This document shows positions 11,566-23,780 of a stretch of 64,000 bases of DNA, in pieces. The DNA is taken from the NCBI RefSeq assembly GCF_024362695.1, contig NC_065417.1:5759001-5823000 (forward strand), written 5' to 3'. The stretch's first letter is position 1; every line of letters starts with the position of its first letter. A program made the position numbers and the translations under genes. The notes under the pieces were generated by a model. It was not told where the DNA came from, did no database searches, and saw only the letters and a program-made list of their open reading frames with translations. The DNA comes from Pectinophora gossypiella. Taxonomy: Eukaryota; Arthropoda; Insecta; Lepidoptera; Gelechiidae.

Positions 11566-11756
11566 CATAAACTTCTGATTAAAATGTTTTAATTATAAAA
11601 CGTATTATTTAAGTGCATTATGTTGTATCCCCAATATATTAGCGTGGTAGCCACACCACGTGCGTCCCTTTGGGAGGCGTAGGTGGACATTTAAGGAATT
11701 CAGTCTTTATTAAATAAAATTTTATAATCCATGAGTGATAGATACACCTACATACA

Positions 11757-11963
11757 GGGTGTTAGTGACATCGTAACGAAAACTATGAGGGATGATTGAG
11801 ACCATGATTCTCAGATGATATCAAGTGGAATTTTCCGTCGCAAAGGTATGGAACAGAAACTTAAAAAAAATCATGAATTTTCCGACTGAAAATTCTACTT
11901 GATATCAACTCAGTATCATGGTCTGAATCATCCCCCTCAGTATTCGTTACGGTGTCACTAACA
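11757..11963. repeat. Foldback element F, copy 1
   Basis: Ends GGGTGTTAGTGACATCG and its complement CGGTGTCACTAACA. Each arm also contains GATATCAAGTGGAATTTT or its complement. About 207 bp, nearly wholly palindromic, non-coding. Confidence 0.7.
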
Positions 11964-11997
11964 TACCTACTTATATGGCTAGAGTATGTACTTGTGC

Positions 11998-12215
11998 GGG
12001 GTGTAAGTGACATCGTAACGAATACTGAGGGGGATGATTCAGGTAATTATTCGGAGTTAATATCAAGTGTAATTTTTCATCGCAAAAGTATAGAATTGAA
12101 AATAATTAAAAAAAAAAAAACATGAATTTTGCGACGTAAAGTTCCACTTGATATCAACTCAGAATCATGGTCTGAATCATCCCCCTCAGTATTCGTTACG
12201 GTGTCACTAACACCC
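11998..12215. repeat. Foldback element F, copy 2
   Basis: Same structure as copy 1, only 34 bp away, with ends GGGTGTAAGTGACATCG and CGGTGTCACTAACACCC. The loop carries an A13 run. Confidence 0.7.
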
Positions 12216-12369
12216 AGGATATACGTAATAATCTACATTCATATGTCATAATCATTTAATTTTATTGCAAGTCACAGTTTTACATAGGTGGTATACAGGA
12301 TGTGGTAGGTACATTGTGACGCCCCGTTGGGGCACAGCAACTTAAGCATAACATTTGTTACGTGGTCAG

Positions 12370-12655
12370 AATTCTATACGGTCTATACGGTCCTGTGGTA
12401 CACTGGATTGCTTCTCAAACGGGGAGCGTCAGTTTAAACCCCGGTAACGGACTTGCACCAATGAGTTATTAATTTATCTTAAGTGCAGTTTACACTAACA
12501 CAGTTGGCTCGACCATTATAGACGGCGCGCTCACCACCTATCGCGTTGGTCTAACAGAAAGCTCGGTGAGGTGTCGGTACTTAGTTCGTCTTGCGATGTA
12601 TGTACCTCTGACTACTAGTCTACTAGTCGTATTCTTATGTGTTTTATGTTATGTT
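12370..12655 (+). mobile_element. SINE V, near full length
   Basis: The head TGGTACACTGGATTGC and the following CGTCAGTTTAAACCCCGG look like degenerate pol III A and B boxes. A CTCGACCATTATAGACGG body and a TTATGTTATG tail follow. The minus-strand copy at 48205-48478 keeps a better B box (GGTTCGAA type). Confidence 0.6.
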
Positions 12656-13041
12656 GTCATATGTAGTTTAGGCTGATGCCACTAAAAATCATACCTACTT
12701 AAACATGTTTTTGTAAATATTGGTGTAATTGGTAGTTACTAAGTCTATTGTTTCATTTATGGCTGTATCATATTTTTAAATCAAGATATGATGACATTTG
12801 ATTTGTGATGTGATCGCTTTAGACTTTGCACTCGAACGCAGGCAGAATTAAAGTCCAATTTATTTATATGAACCATGGCAAACGTACAAGGCGATAAAAG
12901 ACTTGCTTGAAAGAATAGGTGACTAAATCGATATTGATAGGTACCTATCACTGCACTTTGTTCGCTTTAGAATGCATTCAATTTATTGGCAAAGAAACAG
13001 AACAATAATAATGTCAGGAATATCATACTACTAAGTATAAA

Positions 13042-13368
13042 CGGCGTCCGTGGTCTAGTGGTTGAGCGTTCTGCTTATGATCCGGAAGTCCCGGGTTCGA
13101 ATCCCGGTGGGAACAAATCACAAAAATCACTTTGTGATCCCTAGTTTGGTTACGACATCGCAGACTGATCACCTGATTGTCCAGAAGTAAAATGATCCGT
13201 GCTTCTGAAGGCACGTTAAGCCGTTGGTCCCGGTTACTACTTATTGATGTAAGTATGTAGTCGTTACTTGAGTCACGTCAGGGCTTTTGGCGACTCAATA
13301 ATACCCTGACACCAGGGTAGATGAGGTTGGTCATCCACCTCACAACCCACACGAGAGAAGAATGAATG
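13042..13368 (+). mobile_element. tRNA-derived SINE II
   Basis: The head has A box GTGGTCTAGTGGTTGAGCG and B box GGTTCGAATCCCGG. The TCACTTTGTGATCCC motif, the shared central domain and an end near CACACGAGAGAAGAATG follow. It is a pol III retroposon, not a tRNA gene: the acceptor stem does not pair and the body continues for 250 bp. Confidence 0.8.
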
Positions 13369-13370
13369 AT

Positions 13371-15267
13371 ATTACATGATATGAAGAATGAATGAATGAA
13401 GAATGTTATTACTTTATTATCAGTGTCAACGACTAAGGTCCCTCACTAGGACACCACGGTGGGGCCACCACCGTTGCGCCACCGAAAAAATGTGTAAACA
13501 AACACACAGTTGGGTAGTTTCCTAGGTTAACGATAAATCATAAAATTCTGATTACTAAATAAAGACAGATCTAAAGGTGTAAATAACATTAGTAATACAG
13601 TAATACTTATTAGGTAGGTACTGTTTTATTACAGTCATGGTAGGTACATGTTTACTGTTTTACTGGTTAGGTACTGTTTTCTAGCAATACCACGCATTAG
13701 GTGACTCTGTAATGCTGTATGTTCTGTTGTGTAAAAACAATACATAATTTAAGTGCCGTTCAGCAGCCAATAACTAATGACCGTGGTTATATAAATATTA
13801 GCCAACTTATTAAAAATGTATGTGATAATAAGCAAGCGTGGTAAACGAACGTGCCTGTAGTAACATTTACCCAGTAATTTACGCTGGTGTCAATTACGTA
13901 TATCTACGAAAATATCCTTCTCATAAAATACTTATATCAAAACTCGTATATTTAGATATGTTTCAAAAGGATTATCAGAAAAATATTGAATAATTACTAT
14001 TAGATATACATGTTATTACTAGAGACTCTTTCCTGCAGAAAAACTGTTTAAACACTTTTGCAGGGCATTGGTAAATTGTATATTTAGTATTAAGATTAAA
14101 TAAATAATTAATTAATTATAGTACCAACTTACTTTTATTTATTAAATAAATATTTTTTGTGTGCATTTTATGGGTTTTATTTATAATAGATTAGGTTAAA
14201 GATAAATTATTTTATTCTAAATGCTTTATTTAAATAAAATAATAAAAAATGACGGGTTTTAATTCTTAATATTAATGTTCCAAATTCAAATTTATAATGT
14301 AATTAATCGGATGTAAATGTAAAAGTTCGGAAGTGTTTCGATTTTTTGATGAGAAGTACTTACTTCAAAATAGATTTATATTTTTAACATGTTTTTCCAT
14401 AAATCTTAGGACACCGATAACAAAAGTGGCTGCAAGTTGTTTCTACCGACTTATTTCTCTATCCAATTCTCTACGGAAAGCTAGTGTGAAGTGATGTATA
14501 TATGTAACTATAAGAATACGACACATGCCAAGAGTATACAAACAAAGGCAAAGTCAAGGTTGGTAGCTAGATTAGCCAGCATTTAATGCGATGGGACCGT
14601 AGCGTGCATTTAGCAGTGGCCTTATCACGTATACGTAGTTGGGACACAAGCTAAGGTCACCGGTACATTAACATTACCTCACTCGATTAAATCGATAGTG
14701 ATGCAAGTGTGACGGTACCCTGTTATCTATGATAGCACTTGTTTTTTTGAGAATCAGAATGCATTGCATTTACAGGTACCTATTTTAAGACATACATACA
14801 TTTTTAATGGAAAATGTGGGAGCGTGCTGGACAGGGGCGTATTGGAATGGGTGCCTATTGGAAACACCCTATTCTGCCTGTATGTCGTCATCATCACGTC
14901 ATTACATAAGCGCCTTTTTGAAATGAGGTAAAAATACGGTCTGAAATAAGATTGTCTATTGCGAGGTTGTTGTTAACAAAAATCACATCCGATTTTCCAA
15001 AAAGTGCTTACGCGGTATTCACTTTAAAGTGACGATATAGGCTTCCAGGGCATTATTAGTAGATTGGCAGAGATCATTGGTCAAAGGCCTTAGCCAAATT
15101 GCAAACGTATACGACGTCAGTAACAGTGGTAAAATGTATGGGATTGACATATGGTGACATAAACATACGGCAACTCGCCCCTCCCCACCAGCGGCTAAGC
15201 TAGGTTTACCTCACCTCCCCCCAGTCTTACTTTAGTCTTAAATCGTATGGGCGTCAGACGTCAAGGG
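13371..15267. other. 1.9 kb largely unique DNA
   Basis: No convincing exon, RNA gene or known repeat; strongly AT-rich at 13900-14400. Whether it is host intron or intergenic cannot be told from sequence. Confidence 0.4.
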
Positions 15268-15434
15268 GTTTGTATACCAGCGAGATACCTTTTGATTCGC
15301 CCGGGTTATTCACTCATTAACTAATTCTTCCTAAAATTAAGAGCTGTCAGTCATCCGTCCCTTTCCTTTTCGGCGGATAAGAAAATGACAGGTATAACTT
15401 AAAGTAAAATTAGGTGTCTGCAGGAATCGGGGCC
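15268..15434 (-). repeat. MITE C, partial
   Basis: Ends with GTGTCTGCAGGAATCGGGGC and contains CCGTCCCTTTCCTTTTCGGC and the CCCGGG-containing interior. It matches the fuller copies at 23781 and 25500 in reverse. Confidence 0.6.
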
Positions 15435-15884
15435 ATCGTCTGTGTAAAACGAGGTTTTTTGTATGAAGTGTCCGAGGTGTGACATGAAGTAAGCTAAAAG
15501 CATTGTAAGAAGTGTAATGTGTGTAAGGATTTTACGTGTACCTACCTAAGAAATTACTATTTGAACTAAGTCACATTATCAAACATAGTAGTTAGTCATA
15601 AATATTAATTATGAGATCACGGCCTGAAATAATAGATATCTCTACCACGTGCAAAGAAAAGGTTTCATTCGTTTTCCTTCTTTTAATATGATTCACATTT
15701 TCTTCTCACCTATGACTCACATTGACTCAAGTTACCTAACGTAAAGTTTATATACTTCCTCAAACAAATAGCAACAGCATTTTCATTAAAAGAGAAACCT
15801 ACTCCATTATTCCTTTTTTGCAAATGTAGGACTATGTTAAATACTTTTACTTTTTTTTAACTTTTTTTTACTACTTTTGGCTAC
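15435..15884. other. AT-rich spacer
   Basis: Nothing recognised. Confidence 0.35.
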
Positions 15885-16085
15885 TTGACAGTTGTAACAA
15901 TAAAATAAAATGTCGGATATGGTAGTTTATCATGTGATAATTATCCATTTTTTTATTAAGATCATTTTTAAATATATTATTTTTACAAAATAAGAAAACG
16001 GGTTTTTTATCTGTCTATTACAAGACTCGAAACACGGGCGGCCATGATTGAGCTTCGTGTGACGTCACTTTTCACAAAATAATAC
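15885..16085 (+). repeat. Dispersed repeat, pair with 46503
   Basis: Collinear with 46503-46738: TTGACAGTTGTAACAAT at the start, GGCGGCCATGATTGAGCTTC near the end. Two diverged copies in the same orientation. Class unknown, non-coding. Confidence 0.6.
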
Positions 16086-16296
16086 CTACCTAGGTATGTG
16101 ATGTATCTGGTTAACCCCGCGCGGGTCGGAAGGTCAAATATGTTGGAAGGTTAGGTAAACTAAACGGACTCTGAGCAAAAAAGGAATTTAAAAAAATTAA
16201 ACCATCTTCAAAATCTGTCAAATAAAAAGTAAGAAATAATATTTTGATGTTTGAGTAGGAGGACTAAGTTGCAAACATAGTTCCTACTTACATACT

Positions 16297-16424
16297 GACC
16301 CCGATTCCTGCAGACACCTCATTTTATTTTAAATTATACCCGTCCCTTTCCTTACCGGCAGATAAGAAAAGGACAGGTATAATTTAAAATAAAATTAGAT
16401 GGTGTCTACTGGAATGAGCACCAG
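16297..16424 (+). repeat. MITE C, short internally deleted copy
   Basis: Terminal CCCCGATTCCTGCAGACACC joined directly to the opposite arm (CCGTCCCTTTCCTTACCGGC ... GGTGTCTACTGGAATGAGCA). A deleted, almost palindromic version of the family. Confidence 0.6.
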
Positions 16425-17000
16425 TATTTATAAAAAAAAAACAAAACTTATTTATTATAGAAATTGGTGTACCACCTTTGGTTAGTTTCCGCAAATATCA
16501 TTCCACGTAGAACTTACTACGAGCACATACTTATAGTTCATTATTAAAGTGCCCTAACATGAGTAGCTATACGGACTGATTAGGCCAAGTGGTTGCTTAT
16601 GTGGGGGCATTGACCGCAAAGAAACATTGCTTCCTAAAACCCCCGGGGTAAAAATCCGGAAAGGTTACTTTGAAGCCATAAGTCCATCTTCAGTAAAAAA
16701 CTTCTATGTAGAGTCATAAAATGCAAAACTTATTGCTACTAATTACACGGAATAGATGATTAGATAGTGCTTCTATGTAAGCCATACTCAACTTGCGGAC
16801 CGCTAGCATTTTCTATGCGACCCTACATGCGACCCGAAGACTAGTATTTTTTTTATGTTACAGCGCTCATAGCGCCACAAACGAGGTGTCTCCAGAAAGG
16901 GGGCTAGAAGAGCCTTCGAATGGTTCAGTAATATGGGGATACGTGATTTGACTTGACTTGTCAAGTAAGGTGGTGTGTGTGTGTTGATGTCTCTATGTGT
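16425..17000. other. Unique spacer
   Basis: No gene recognised. The open frame at 16803-17132 runs into repeat fragments and is not protein-like. Confidence 0.35.
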
Positions 17001-17089
17001 GTGGTGTTGTTTCCAAACAAATGACAGTCTCACAAAGTGATTTCGACAATGTCCCAGGGACCCGTTGATTCTTCTTCTAACGTATGGGT

Positions 17090-17254
17090 CATCATCATCA
17101 TTACCAGCCGTACGACGCCCACTGCTGGGCATAGGCCTCCCCTAAGGATCTCTACGACGATCGGTCCTGCGCTGCCCGCATCCAGCGGCTTCCCGCGACC
17201 TTCACCAGATCGTCGGTCCACCTTGTAGCGGGCCTACCCACTGAGCGTCGTCCG
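17090..17254 (-). mobile_element. RTE-type LINE 3' end, 165 bp
   Basis: The minus strand encodes a remnant like the C-terminus of an RTE-type RT (GSRWMRAAQDR). It then has GGCCTATGCCCAGCAGTGGG and a (GATGAT)n tail. It is flanked by AACGTATGGGT at 17079-17089 and 17255-17265, a perfect 11-bp target duplication inside a SINE II fragment. Confidence 0.75.
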
Positions 17255-17367
17255 AACGTATGGGTAAAGAGATGGATTACCAACTTCTGGCGTCAAGGTT
17301 ATTATTGAGCCGCCAAAAACTCCTGTCTTGGCATGGCTCTTGTAATAACTACGTACTACATTAGTGA

Positions 17368-17465
17368 AAAGATAGGCTACATAAGCCATCTTCGGGCGCA
17401 TCAGCGTCGTGCCGACTAGGAGTCGAAGTGGTCGCCATGGCCGAAATCGGTCGGAGATCATCATC
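17368..17465 (-). mobile_element. Short retroposon fragment, 98 bp
   Basis: Flanked by ACATTAGTGA at 17358-17367 and 17466-17475 (10 bp, perfect). It contains GGTCGCCATGGCCGAAATCG and a CATCATC end. A second insertion into the same SINE II remnant. Confidence 0.6.
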
Positions 17466-17861
17466 ACATTAGTGAGTAAAAAACCAAACATCACTATGTG
17501 AGCCCTGATTTGGTTACATTACAGGCTAATCTCCCGATTGTACGAAAGTAATTGTTTGTTCTATGCCACAATGTAAGGTAGACTATTGCGGCCCGCAAGG
17601 CATAGTAGCGACTATGTGGCCCAAGGGATAAAAGGTTGAGTATGGCTGCTCTATGGTAATATATACCGATAAGTCTATGCGTGTTGTCTAATGCATAGCT
17701 AGTGGCTACTCTACATAATTGGTTAAATGGACAGCTTTCTGAGTTCGATACCTGCGATACTGGGTAGACAGTTCATAAAAGGTAAAAAATAATGACATGG
17801 GAATGTTACAGACTTTTGATGATAAGTAACTTCTCTAACCACAGAAAGGCATAGTCTCTCC

Positions 17862-18369
17862 CATGGAATAGAAGAAAAGAGTTTGGAAAGGCCCTAACGT
17901 GCATTTTACCCATTCAACTCCACTCTCTTTTACTGCTAATTCTGCAAACAGATAAATACGATAGCTCTAACTGCTTCTCAAATTCCATAGCCACTTTACC
18001 GGCAATAAATACACATATGCTGTATCTCACGAAAAGTAATGATAAAAATTATTTTATCACCAAAAATTATAATTATTATAATTATAATTTTTGGTGGTTA
18101 TATCATTATTAGTATTTTTTTTTTATCATTACTTTTCGTGAGATACAGCATACAAAATTATTTATTTGACAAATAGTCGATCATATTCAGGTTTTTAGCT
18201 TTCCTGTGACAAGGAGGGATCTTCGTGCATGATAGTCCGTGCAGGTTATCCGTCGTAAAGTTTGCGGACAAGTGGAGTGCAAAGTTGAAGTATGAACTAT
18301 TTGCTCATACTTGTATGGCGCGTGTTTTGCGCTCGCTTGGCCCTCACAACCTCTTTCTTCTATTCCGTG
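17862..18369. mobile_element. hAT-type MITE, copy 1 (508 bp)
   Basis: The terminal inverted repeat CATGGAATAGAAGAAAAGAG pairs with ...TTCTTCTATTCCGTG. Flanks GTCTCTCC (17854) and ATCTCTCC (18370) form an 8-bp duplication with one mismatch. The copy at 58981-59472 has a perfect one. Inside (18012-18152) is a hairpin whose arms read GTATCTCACGAAAAGTAATG and its complement. No transposase. Confidence 0.8.
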
Positions 18370-19068
18370 ATCTCTCCCATAATCCCTAACGGGCAGGGTA
18401 GATAGTACAAATCAGAAGTCTGCAGAGATAGTGAGATGTCAAGGATTCATCAGAAGACGTCCACCGAACCGATTCTAAATTAATATACATACATACCTAC
18501 CTACCTAAAAAAAAATTTCTACTTACATAACTTGATAATTACTTTTTTTGACTCCACGGAATAAAATACAGACACTTTTAGGGAAGAAACATCTAAAGGT
18601 TTTTTTTGTTAGTAACATTTAGACAAAATCGTAGCAAAATCTTTTTATTTAATAAAAAAATATTTTAAGTAAGTACAGTTAAAATTTACAAGTACAAGAT
18701 ATGGGAGTCTCCTAGAAGTATAAAAATACATGTACTAGTTAGAGAAGTAACTCTTTTTTTATTAAACAACGCGCGAACGGACTTATACCTTATCGTTGCA
18801 TCTAACACTTTACTAACATTACCGGTCATCGACTATCAAAGAACTAGTTCAAACCAGTTTCGCAAGAGACATGGCATTAATTAGCTATTACGAACCCTGC
18901 CCCTGGGTGCTCCTAATAAGGAGTGGTATTACAGGATGGTCGAGGTGGTACCTCGTCGCGTATAGCGTGTTGGACGACTAGATTATAATAAGTTAACATT
19001 ACTTAGCATCCCCGGCATCTCCGAAGGGGTAGGCAGAGGTATAGCATATTATACAATACATGCACCCA
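18370..19068. other. Spacer
   Basis: 18378-18470 resembles a degenerate LINE tail; nothing else recognised. Confidence 0.35.
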
Positions 19069-19256
19069 CTATCCTCACCAGCTAAATATATAAAAGGAGA
19101 AACTGACTGACTCACTGACTGACATATCAACGCACAGCCTAAACAGCTAAACGTAGGCACCTGAAATTTGGAAGGGACGCGTAGCTTAGGTATCATAGAG
19201 GTGCACTAAGAAAGGAATTCCCGAAATTCCCACGGGAACGGGAATTAGCGAGAAAA
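19069..19256 (+). repeat. Helitron-derived fragment
   Basis: Matches 30985-31150 of the Helitron (AAAGGAGAAACTGACTGACT, GAAAGGAATTCCCGAAATTC). It contains one unit-equivalent of the tandem repeat and no Helitron ends. Confidence 0.65.
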
Positions 19257-19724
19257 TGTTCCATGTAACAGTAGCCCATTGCCATTAACCGATTTCCAAT
19301 AGGGTAGTTTCCATCTAGTCAAATCAGTTACTTTTTACTAAACGTCAAAACACGAAACTACTATGGAATCTGTGTGAAAAGCACACTGTGACGTCATAGA
19401 AGCACACTGTGACGGCGTGATAAAATGTCGGACTTATTATTACGTTATTCTTGATTGAAATTCGTTGATTAAAATTCATAAATAAGTTAAATAGAAAAAA
19501 GAAAATGTTTTTCGTAAGTTGTAGATCTGTGTTTATTTAGTAATCAGAATTCAAAATAATAAAGTTGAATTCAGAGGTTTAGAGCCCGATCTACCTGAAC
19601 TACGGTTTAAATCATTTTGTACTCTGTACAGGACTGTCACGGATTTCATAATAATTTTCCAGTTAGTAATTGTTTATGTCTACACTACTTAGTAGGCGCG
19701 ACATGCTTGTCTTCTTAGTAGTTT
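19257..19724. other. Spacer
   Basis: Two copies of GCACACTGTGACG lie at 19381 and 19403. No gene. Confidence 0.35.
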
Positions 19725-19816
19725 TTTTTTCTGACGTGTTTTACCGTAGATATGCCGCATATGTGATTGACTTCTTGGCCGGACAAATGGGGAGCACTGA
19801 GGGCTCTCGCCCGGTA
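19725..19816 (+). repeat. Interspersed repeat G, partial
   Basis: Diverged copy with TTGGCCGGACAAATGGGGAG and GAGGGCTCTCGCCCGGTA. Confidence 0.55.
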
Positions 19817-21037
19817 TGTTTCTGTATTTCAAAGGCGGTTTTAATGTATTAACTATTATTTAATATAATACACTATTAGGTACCTAGCTATTTGAGTAAC
19901 ATCAAACCTAATCTTTATTTCCAATAACCGAACCCATAAACAATGAGATCATGAGCAATTATTATTGTAATAAAAGATAGCCAGACTATACTTTTAAAAG
20001 ATATTTAACATTTATTGAGGTCAATTTACTGATATTGGGACCTTGAAATTGTTTGCAAAAAAACATTATGTATGCAATGTGGAACAATACATTCAATACG
20101 ATACGGTTGCATTCGCCTGGTATTAGTAACCTAATAATTGATTCTATAGCCCAAGTAGGTCCGTAACACTTAAAACTTGCGTAGTAAGGTCAATGTGGGG
20201 AAGACCGTCTGGGCTAAAAGACCGGCTAGTGGCAATAACTTCTTGTATAAAGATTATGGCGACTTATAAATATAACCAAGTAAATTATCTATCATTTCCG
20301 ATCGCAGGATTTGCTCTACATTATAACATCGCTTTTAATAAATCCAGTTAAACTCAAATTATAGAACAGTATGCCGGTCTTCCCCTCATTCACCTTATAC
20401 AATTTTGTCGTGTCATTTGTGTAAATTGTTTCATTCTAGTACGTTTACAATGCTACCTATTACAAATTAGTTAGTCACGATTATTTTTACACCAGATTAA
20501 AATAAACTCTAAACATAAATTATTGCTGTTTTATCGCTTCTTTTTTTTATTATATATGATACAAGAAAATGTAAACTTAAATGTATATAATAATATATGT
20601 ATATCTACAATGCATTACAGTGCTTAACACTGCTTTAATTTCCTTATTTTTTAAACGGGCAAAAAGTTTTTTTTTGCATTTTATGAGTTAGGTTCCTCAA
20701 ACTTCTCAAAGAACTTAAATAAAACACCAATAATAAGCTATATCTCTAGTCAAAGACACAGTTTACGGGTGACGCGAGCCTATTTAGTTGCTTACATTGC
20801 GCGTGAGTCGGTGTTTACAAATATTTGGCCGAGTGTGTCGGCATGCGGCGTGCAGCGGATGTCTCACGATATATCGTGCATAGGTACACGCGTTTCGTAA
20901 AAATTGCAATATATACAAGCCACCTTAATATCTTAAGAAATGTTAAAAGTATTCATTCTGAGAAAAATTAAGATTAAAATGAGACAATCCGAATGGAATG
21001 GATGTTTATCAATCTGACTAGATGTAAGTACGATAAG
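19817..21037. other. 1.2 kb unique DNA
   Basis: Mostly AT-rich. A GC-richer patch lies at 20755-20895 (ACGCGAGCC, TTGCGCGTGAGTCGG, GGCATGCGGCGTGCAGCGG), with no adjacent exon seen. Confidence 0.35.
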
Positions 21038-21190
21038 ATGCAAAATTCCAATCAGTTGCAAAGTAATATACGTAAATTAACTGGTTGCACTTAAGACCTC
21101 CTGGTTACATGTCGTTTCTGTAATAGACCAAAAACACCTACAAAACATAAATTTTATAATTATGACAACTAATGGCTCATAATTTCACCG
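21038..21190 (+). repeat. Dispersed repeat, inverted partner of 24672
   Basis: AATTCCAATCAGTTGCAAAG, GGTTGCACTTAAGACCTCCT and GGTTACATGTCGTTTCTGTA recur in reverse complement at 24672-24840. Non-coding. Confidence 0.65.
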
Positions 21191-21636
21191 CTGTTTACAA
21201 ATAATTCGCTAGGCTGTGACTGAACTTTTGCTCTTTGATTCTACATTGAATTTGAATGTTCATTATTTAGTAGATGACTATAAAATCACCGAATTAGGCA
21301 ACTTTATTTTGACCTTCACTACTTGGCTGGGCGAATGTGGCAACGAACCCGTGTGTGAATAGGGTTAATTTTGAATTTCCGGCATCTGAATATGAGTTTT
21401 TAAAATTAGGTGTTTCCAATCTATTAAAGCCGATTTCAGTCAATGATTCGCAAGGCTAATTTTCTACCATTAAATAAATTGGTAGGTACCCGAGCGAGTC
21501 GTGCGCACAAATGGGCTATCATTAGATTACCCACTATCAAATCACTAATCAATAAAAGTGTCTACTTAAAGAAACATAATAGAACTGGAGCTCTCTTCTG
21601 AAGTTCCAGCATTTTCCAGATTATGAGAGGTTTATG

Positions 21637-21782
21637 TACGGTCACGAACATTAATATGTATACACTTTGATACCATGTCACATTAACTTTTTTGACAAAT
21701 TGAACTGTAAGTCTCACTAAATGTCAAATATATTAGTGCGACAGAGTCCTAAAGTGGGTACATTATATTGCTCATGACTGTA
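21637..21782 (-). mobile_element. Mariner-type MITE, copy 5 (full)
   Basis: 146 bp from TACGGTCACGAAC to CTCATGACTGTA; TA at both edges. Confidence 0.75.
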
Positions 21783-21819
21783 CATCATCATATCATTGTC
21801 ATTGGTTTATGGAAGCCAT

Positions 21820-22100
21820 AGGTACGACAATGCAGGACGGAAGGGGCAAGTTACAGGGACTGTAACCTGGAACCTGACAGAGGGCAGCAGTAACTGTCAG
21901 TACTATTCATAGGCTGAGGACAAGAGCCCTAGTACGGCTTTGAAATAGATTAATCTGGGCGCCATCCCATTCGCGTCAGACAGAGTACTGCAGGGGCGGA
22001 AGGCAAGAGGGAAACCACAGCCTTACTTTTCCTTAAAAAAGTAGCATGGAGAATGCTACTCCGACAAGAGCGTGGCTCTTAAATTAGTGATGATGATTAT
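21820..22100 (+). repeat. Retroposon sharing LINE A tail, longer copy
   Basis: Contains GCGCCATCCCATTCGCGTC and ends GAGCGTGGCTCTTAAATTAG plus GATGATG, the 3' end of LINE A. It has no RT coding upstream of the tail, so it is either a SINE using the LINE A 3' end or a recombinant. Confidence 0.6.
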
Positions 22101-22654
22101 GTACATCACATTTGGCGGTCTACGATAAGCGTGTCTTATACTTGTTTCGCACATTTCGCATTGCTAGCGGTGCGGACCGCGGTGCGAACCGTCTAAAATA
22201 AATAAATTTACACCGTTATGAACGGAGTGGTGCGATTCAATTAAGCTGAGCGGTGCTGCGAAGTGGTGTGATTATTAAGGAGGAAGATCTTAGGACTATG
22301 TATCAAAAGTCGCTGCAAATAGTCTTCTGATTATTTTTGCCTCTGCCCACCCCTTCGGGGAACATGGGCGTGAGTTTATGTATGTATTTATGAAGGAGTG
22401 TAGTGTAGAGAAATAGTTGCAGCGAGTCTCTAGGTTTATATAAGCGGCACGTTACCTGTAACGTGTCCGATATCTTGAATTATGTTTATCAAAATCGTTT
22501 TATTTACGAAACATTGCGCGATAATACTTTGTAATATATCTTTGATAACCGAAAGGTACTGGCGATTAGGTATTATCACAAAAATAAAATGTATACACTT
22601 TCAACTATAGGCTATAGTACGTACGGGTTTTTTGAGGATACAGCGTATATAAAC
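22101..22654. other. Spacer with GC-rich patch
   Basis: 22165-22200 has GGTGCGGACCGCGGTGCG. 22340-22385 is a LINE B/SINE VI-type tail (GGGCGTGAGTTTATGTATGT). No gene. Confidence 0.4.
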
Positions 22655-23009
22655 GCCTATATACGTCCTACTGCGGGCATAGGCCTCCCCTCAATCAATC
22701 GGAGGAGCATACTCCACCACGTTGCTCTACTGCGGGTTGGTGGAAGTGTTTTAGCGGCTAATAGCTGGGACTGAAAAACATCATAGAAGGAAAGCTAGAA
22801 GGAAAGAGAGGAAGGGGAAGACCAAGAAGAGCTTACATGGAACAGATTAAAGAAAAGGTCTTATAGGGAAGTCAAGGAATTGGCCTTTGATAGACTGGAA
22901 TGGAAAATGCTACACCGACAAGAGCGTGGCTCTTAAATTGATGATGATGAGCTGGGACTGCTTACTCCGAAGCACGGAATCATCTTACTTTTTCGGACAA
23001 TCAGGTGGT
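22655..23009 (-). mobile_element. SINE III interrupted by LINE A
   Basis: The 3' half (22655-22773) and middle (22950-23009) of a minus-strand SINE III are separated by the LINE A fragment. The 5' head is missing. Confidence 0.7.
22774..22949 (+). pseudogene. LINE A 3' end, 176-bp insertion
   Basis: 5'-truncated RT C-terminus (GRGRPRRAYMEQIKEK) with a frame-breaking deletion, ending GAGCGTGGCTCTTAAATTG plus (GAT)n. A perfect 11-bp duplication AGCTGGGACTG lies at 22763-22773 and 22950-22960. Confidence 0.8.
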
Positions 23010-23317
23010 TTTGACGATATATTTTTTTTGTATTAATAATTTTAAGTATATCCTAAAAACTCTTTTTGGCAACAGCACAAAAAATTAATTATTAGCAACG
23101 AACTCTATGTACTACTAGCGGTCATTAGCATTGTTCACACAGGCTAGTGTTTACAAGTAAATTGTTATAACTAGAATCATACCTATTTGTAAACAAAAGA
23201 TGCGCTTGATCACATGAAAGAACAAATTTTGTTGCATTATTATCTAGGAAATGTAAATGTTACCAACTTAGGTATTCCTTCTACACAAGCCTTCTATACG
23301 TCAGAAAGTAACTTGGA

Positions 23318-23583
23318 AATTTGACAGGTCCGGTTTTTTACATATGCGACTGCCTATCTGACCTTCCAACCTAGTTAGGTCACATACCTCTGGACCGTGT
23401 TTCTCGGACAAGTGGGTTTCCTCACGATGTTTTCTTTCAAAGCAAGTGATGGTCATTTACGATCCAAACATGACTTCAGAAGACAATTTCGAAAATCAAA
23501 AGTTTGGGCCCGTGTTCGATTCGAACCTGCGACTTCACAATGATAGTCAAGCGTTCTTCAACCGTGCTACCACGGCTACTTAG
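23318..23583 (-). mobile_element. SINE IV
   Basis: The minus strand starts with a tRNA-like head (reversed GATTCGAACCTGCGAC). It then has CATGTTTGGATCGTAAATG, GAGGAAACCCAC and GACCTGTCAAATTTCC. The family also occurs at 49193, 51256 and 58806. Confidence 0.65.
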
Positions 23584-23780
23584 GATTTTTTTTTGAAATC
23601 TCTATTTCTCTCTCTGTGTTGCATTTTTCCCACAATATGATGGTGGGGTCTGCTTTCCGCGACTTTTCTTTCCACTTTGCTCTATCTGACGTGTCATCTG
23701 CGGAAACATTGCAGGAACTTTGGTCTTCCTCGTCTTCTGAACCCGGATATGTTTTTTGGACTAACGAACGGCCCCAGAAA

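Larger units (their letters stand above)
17001..17560. repeat. Mosaic of broken SINEs with two nested inserts
   Basis: 17016-17060 is a reversed SINE III piece and 17263-17367 a reversed SINE II piece. 17476-17560 is a SINE II piece in the plus orientation. Two other elements are inserted: 17090-17254 (LINE tail) and 17368-17465. Both have their own target duplications. Confidence 0.6.

Noticed and set aside
13042..13115. tRNA gene
   Set aside because: A and B boxes are present but the acceptor stem does not pair and a SINE body follows; same for the heads at 25925, 44638, 45400 and 50370.
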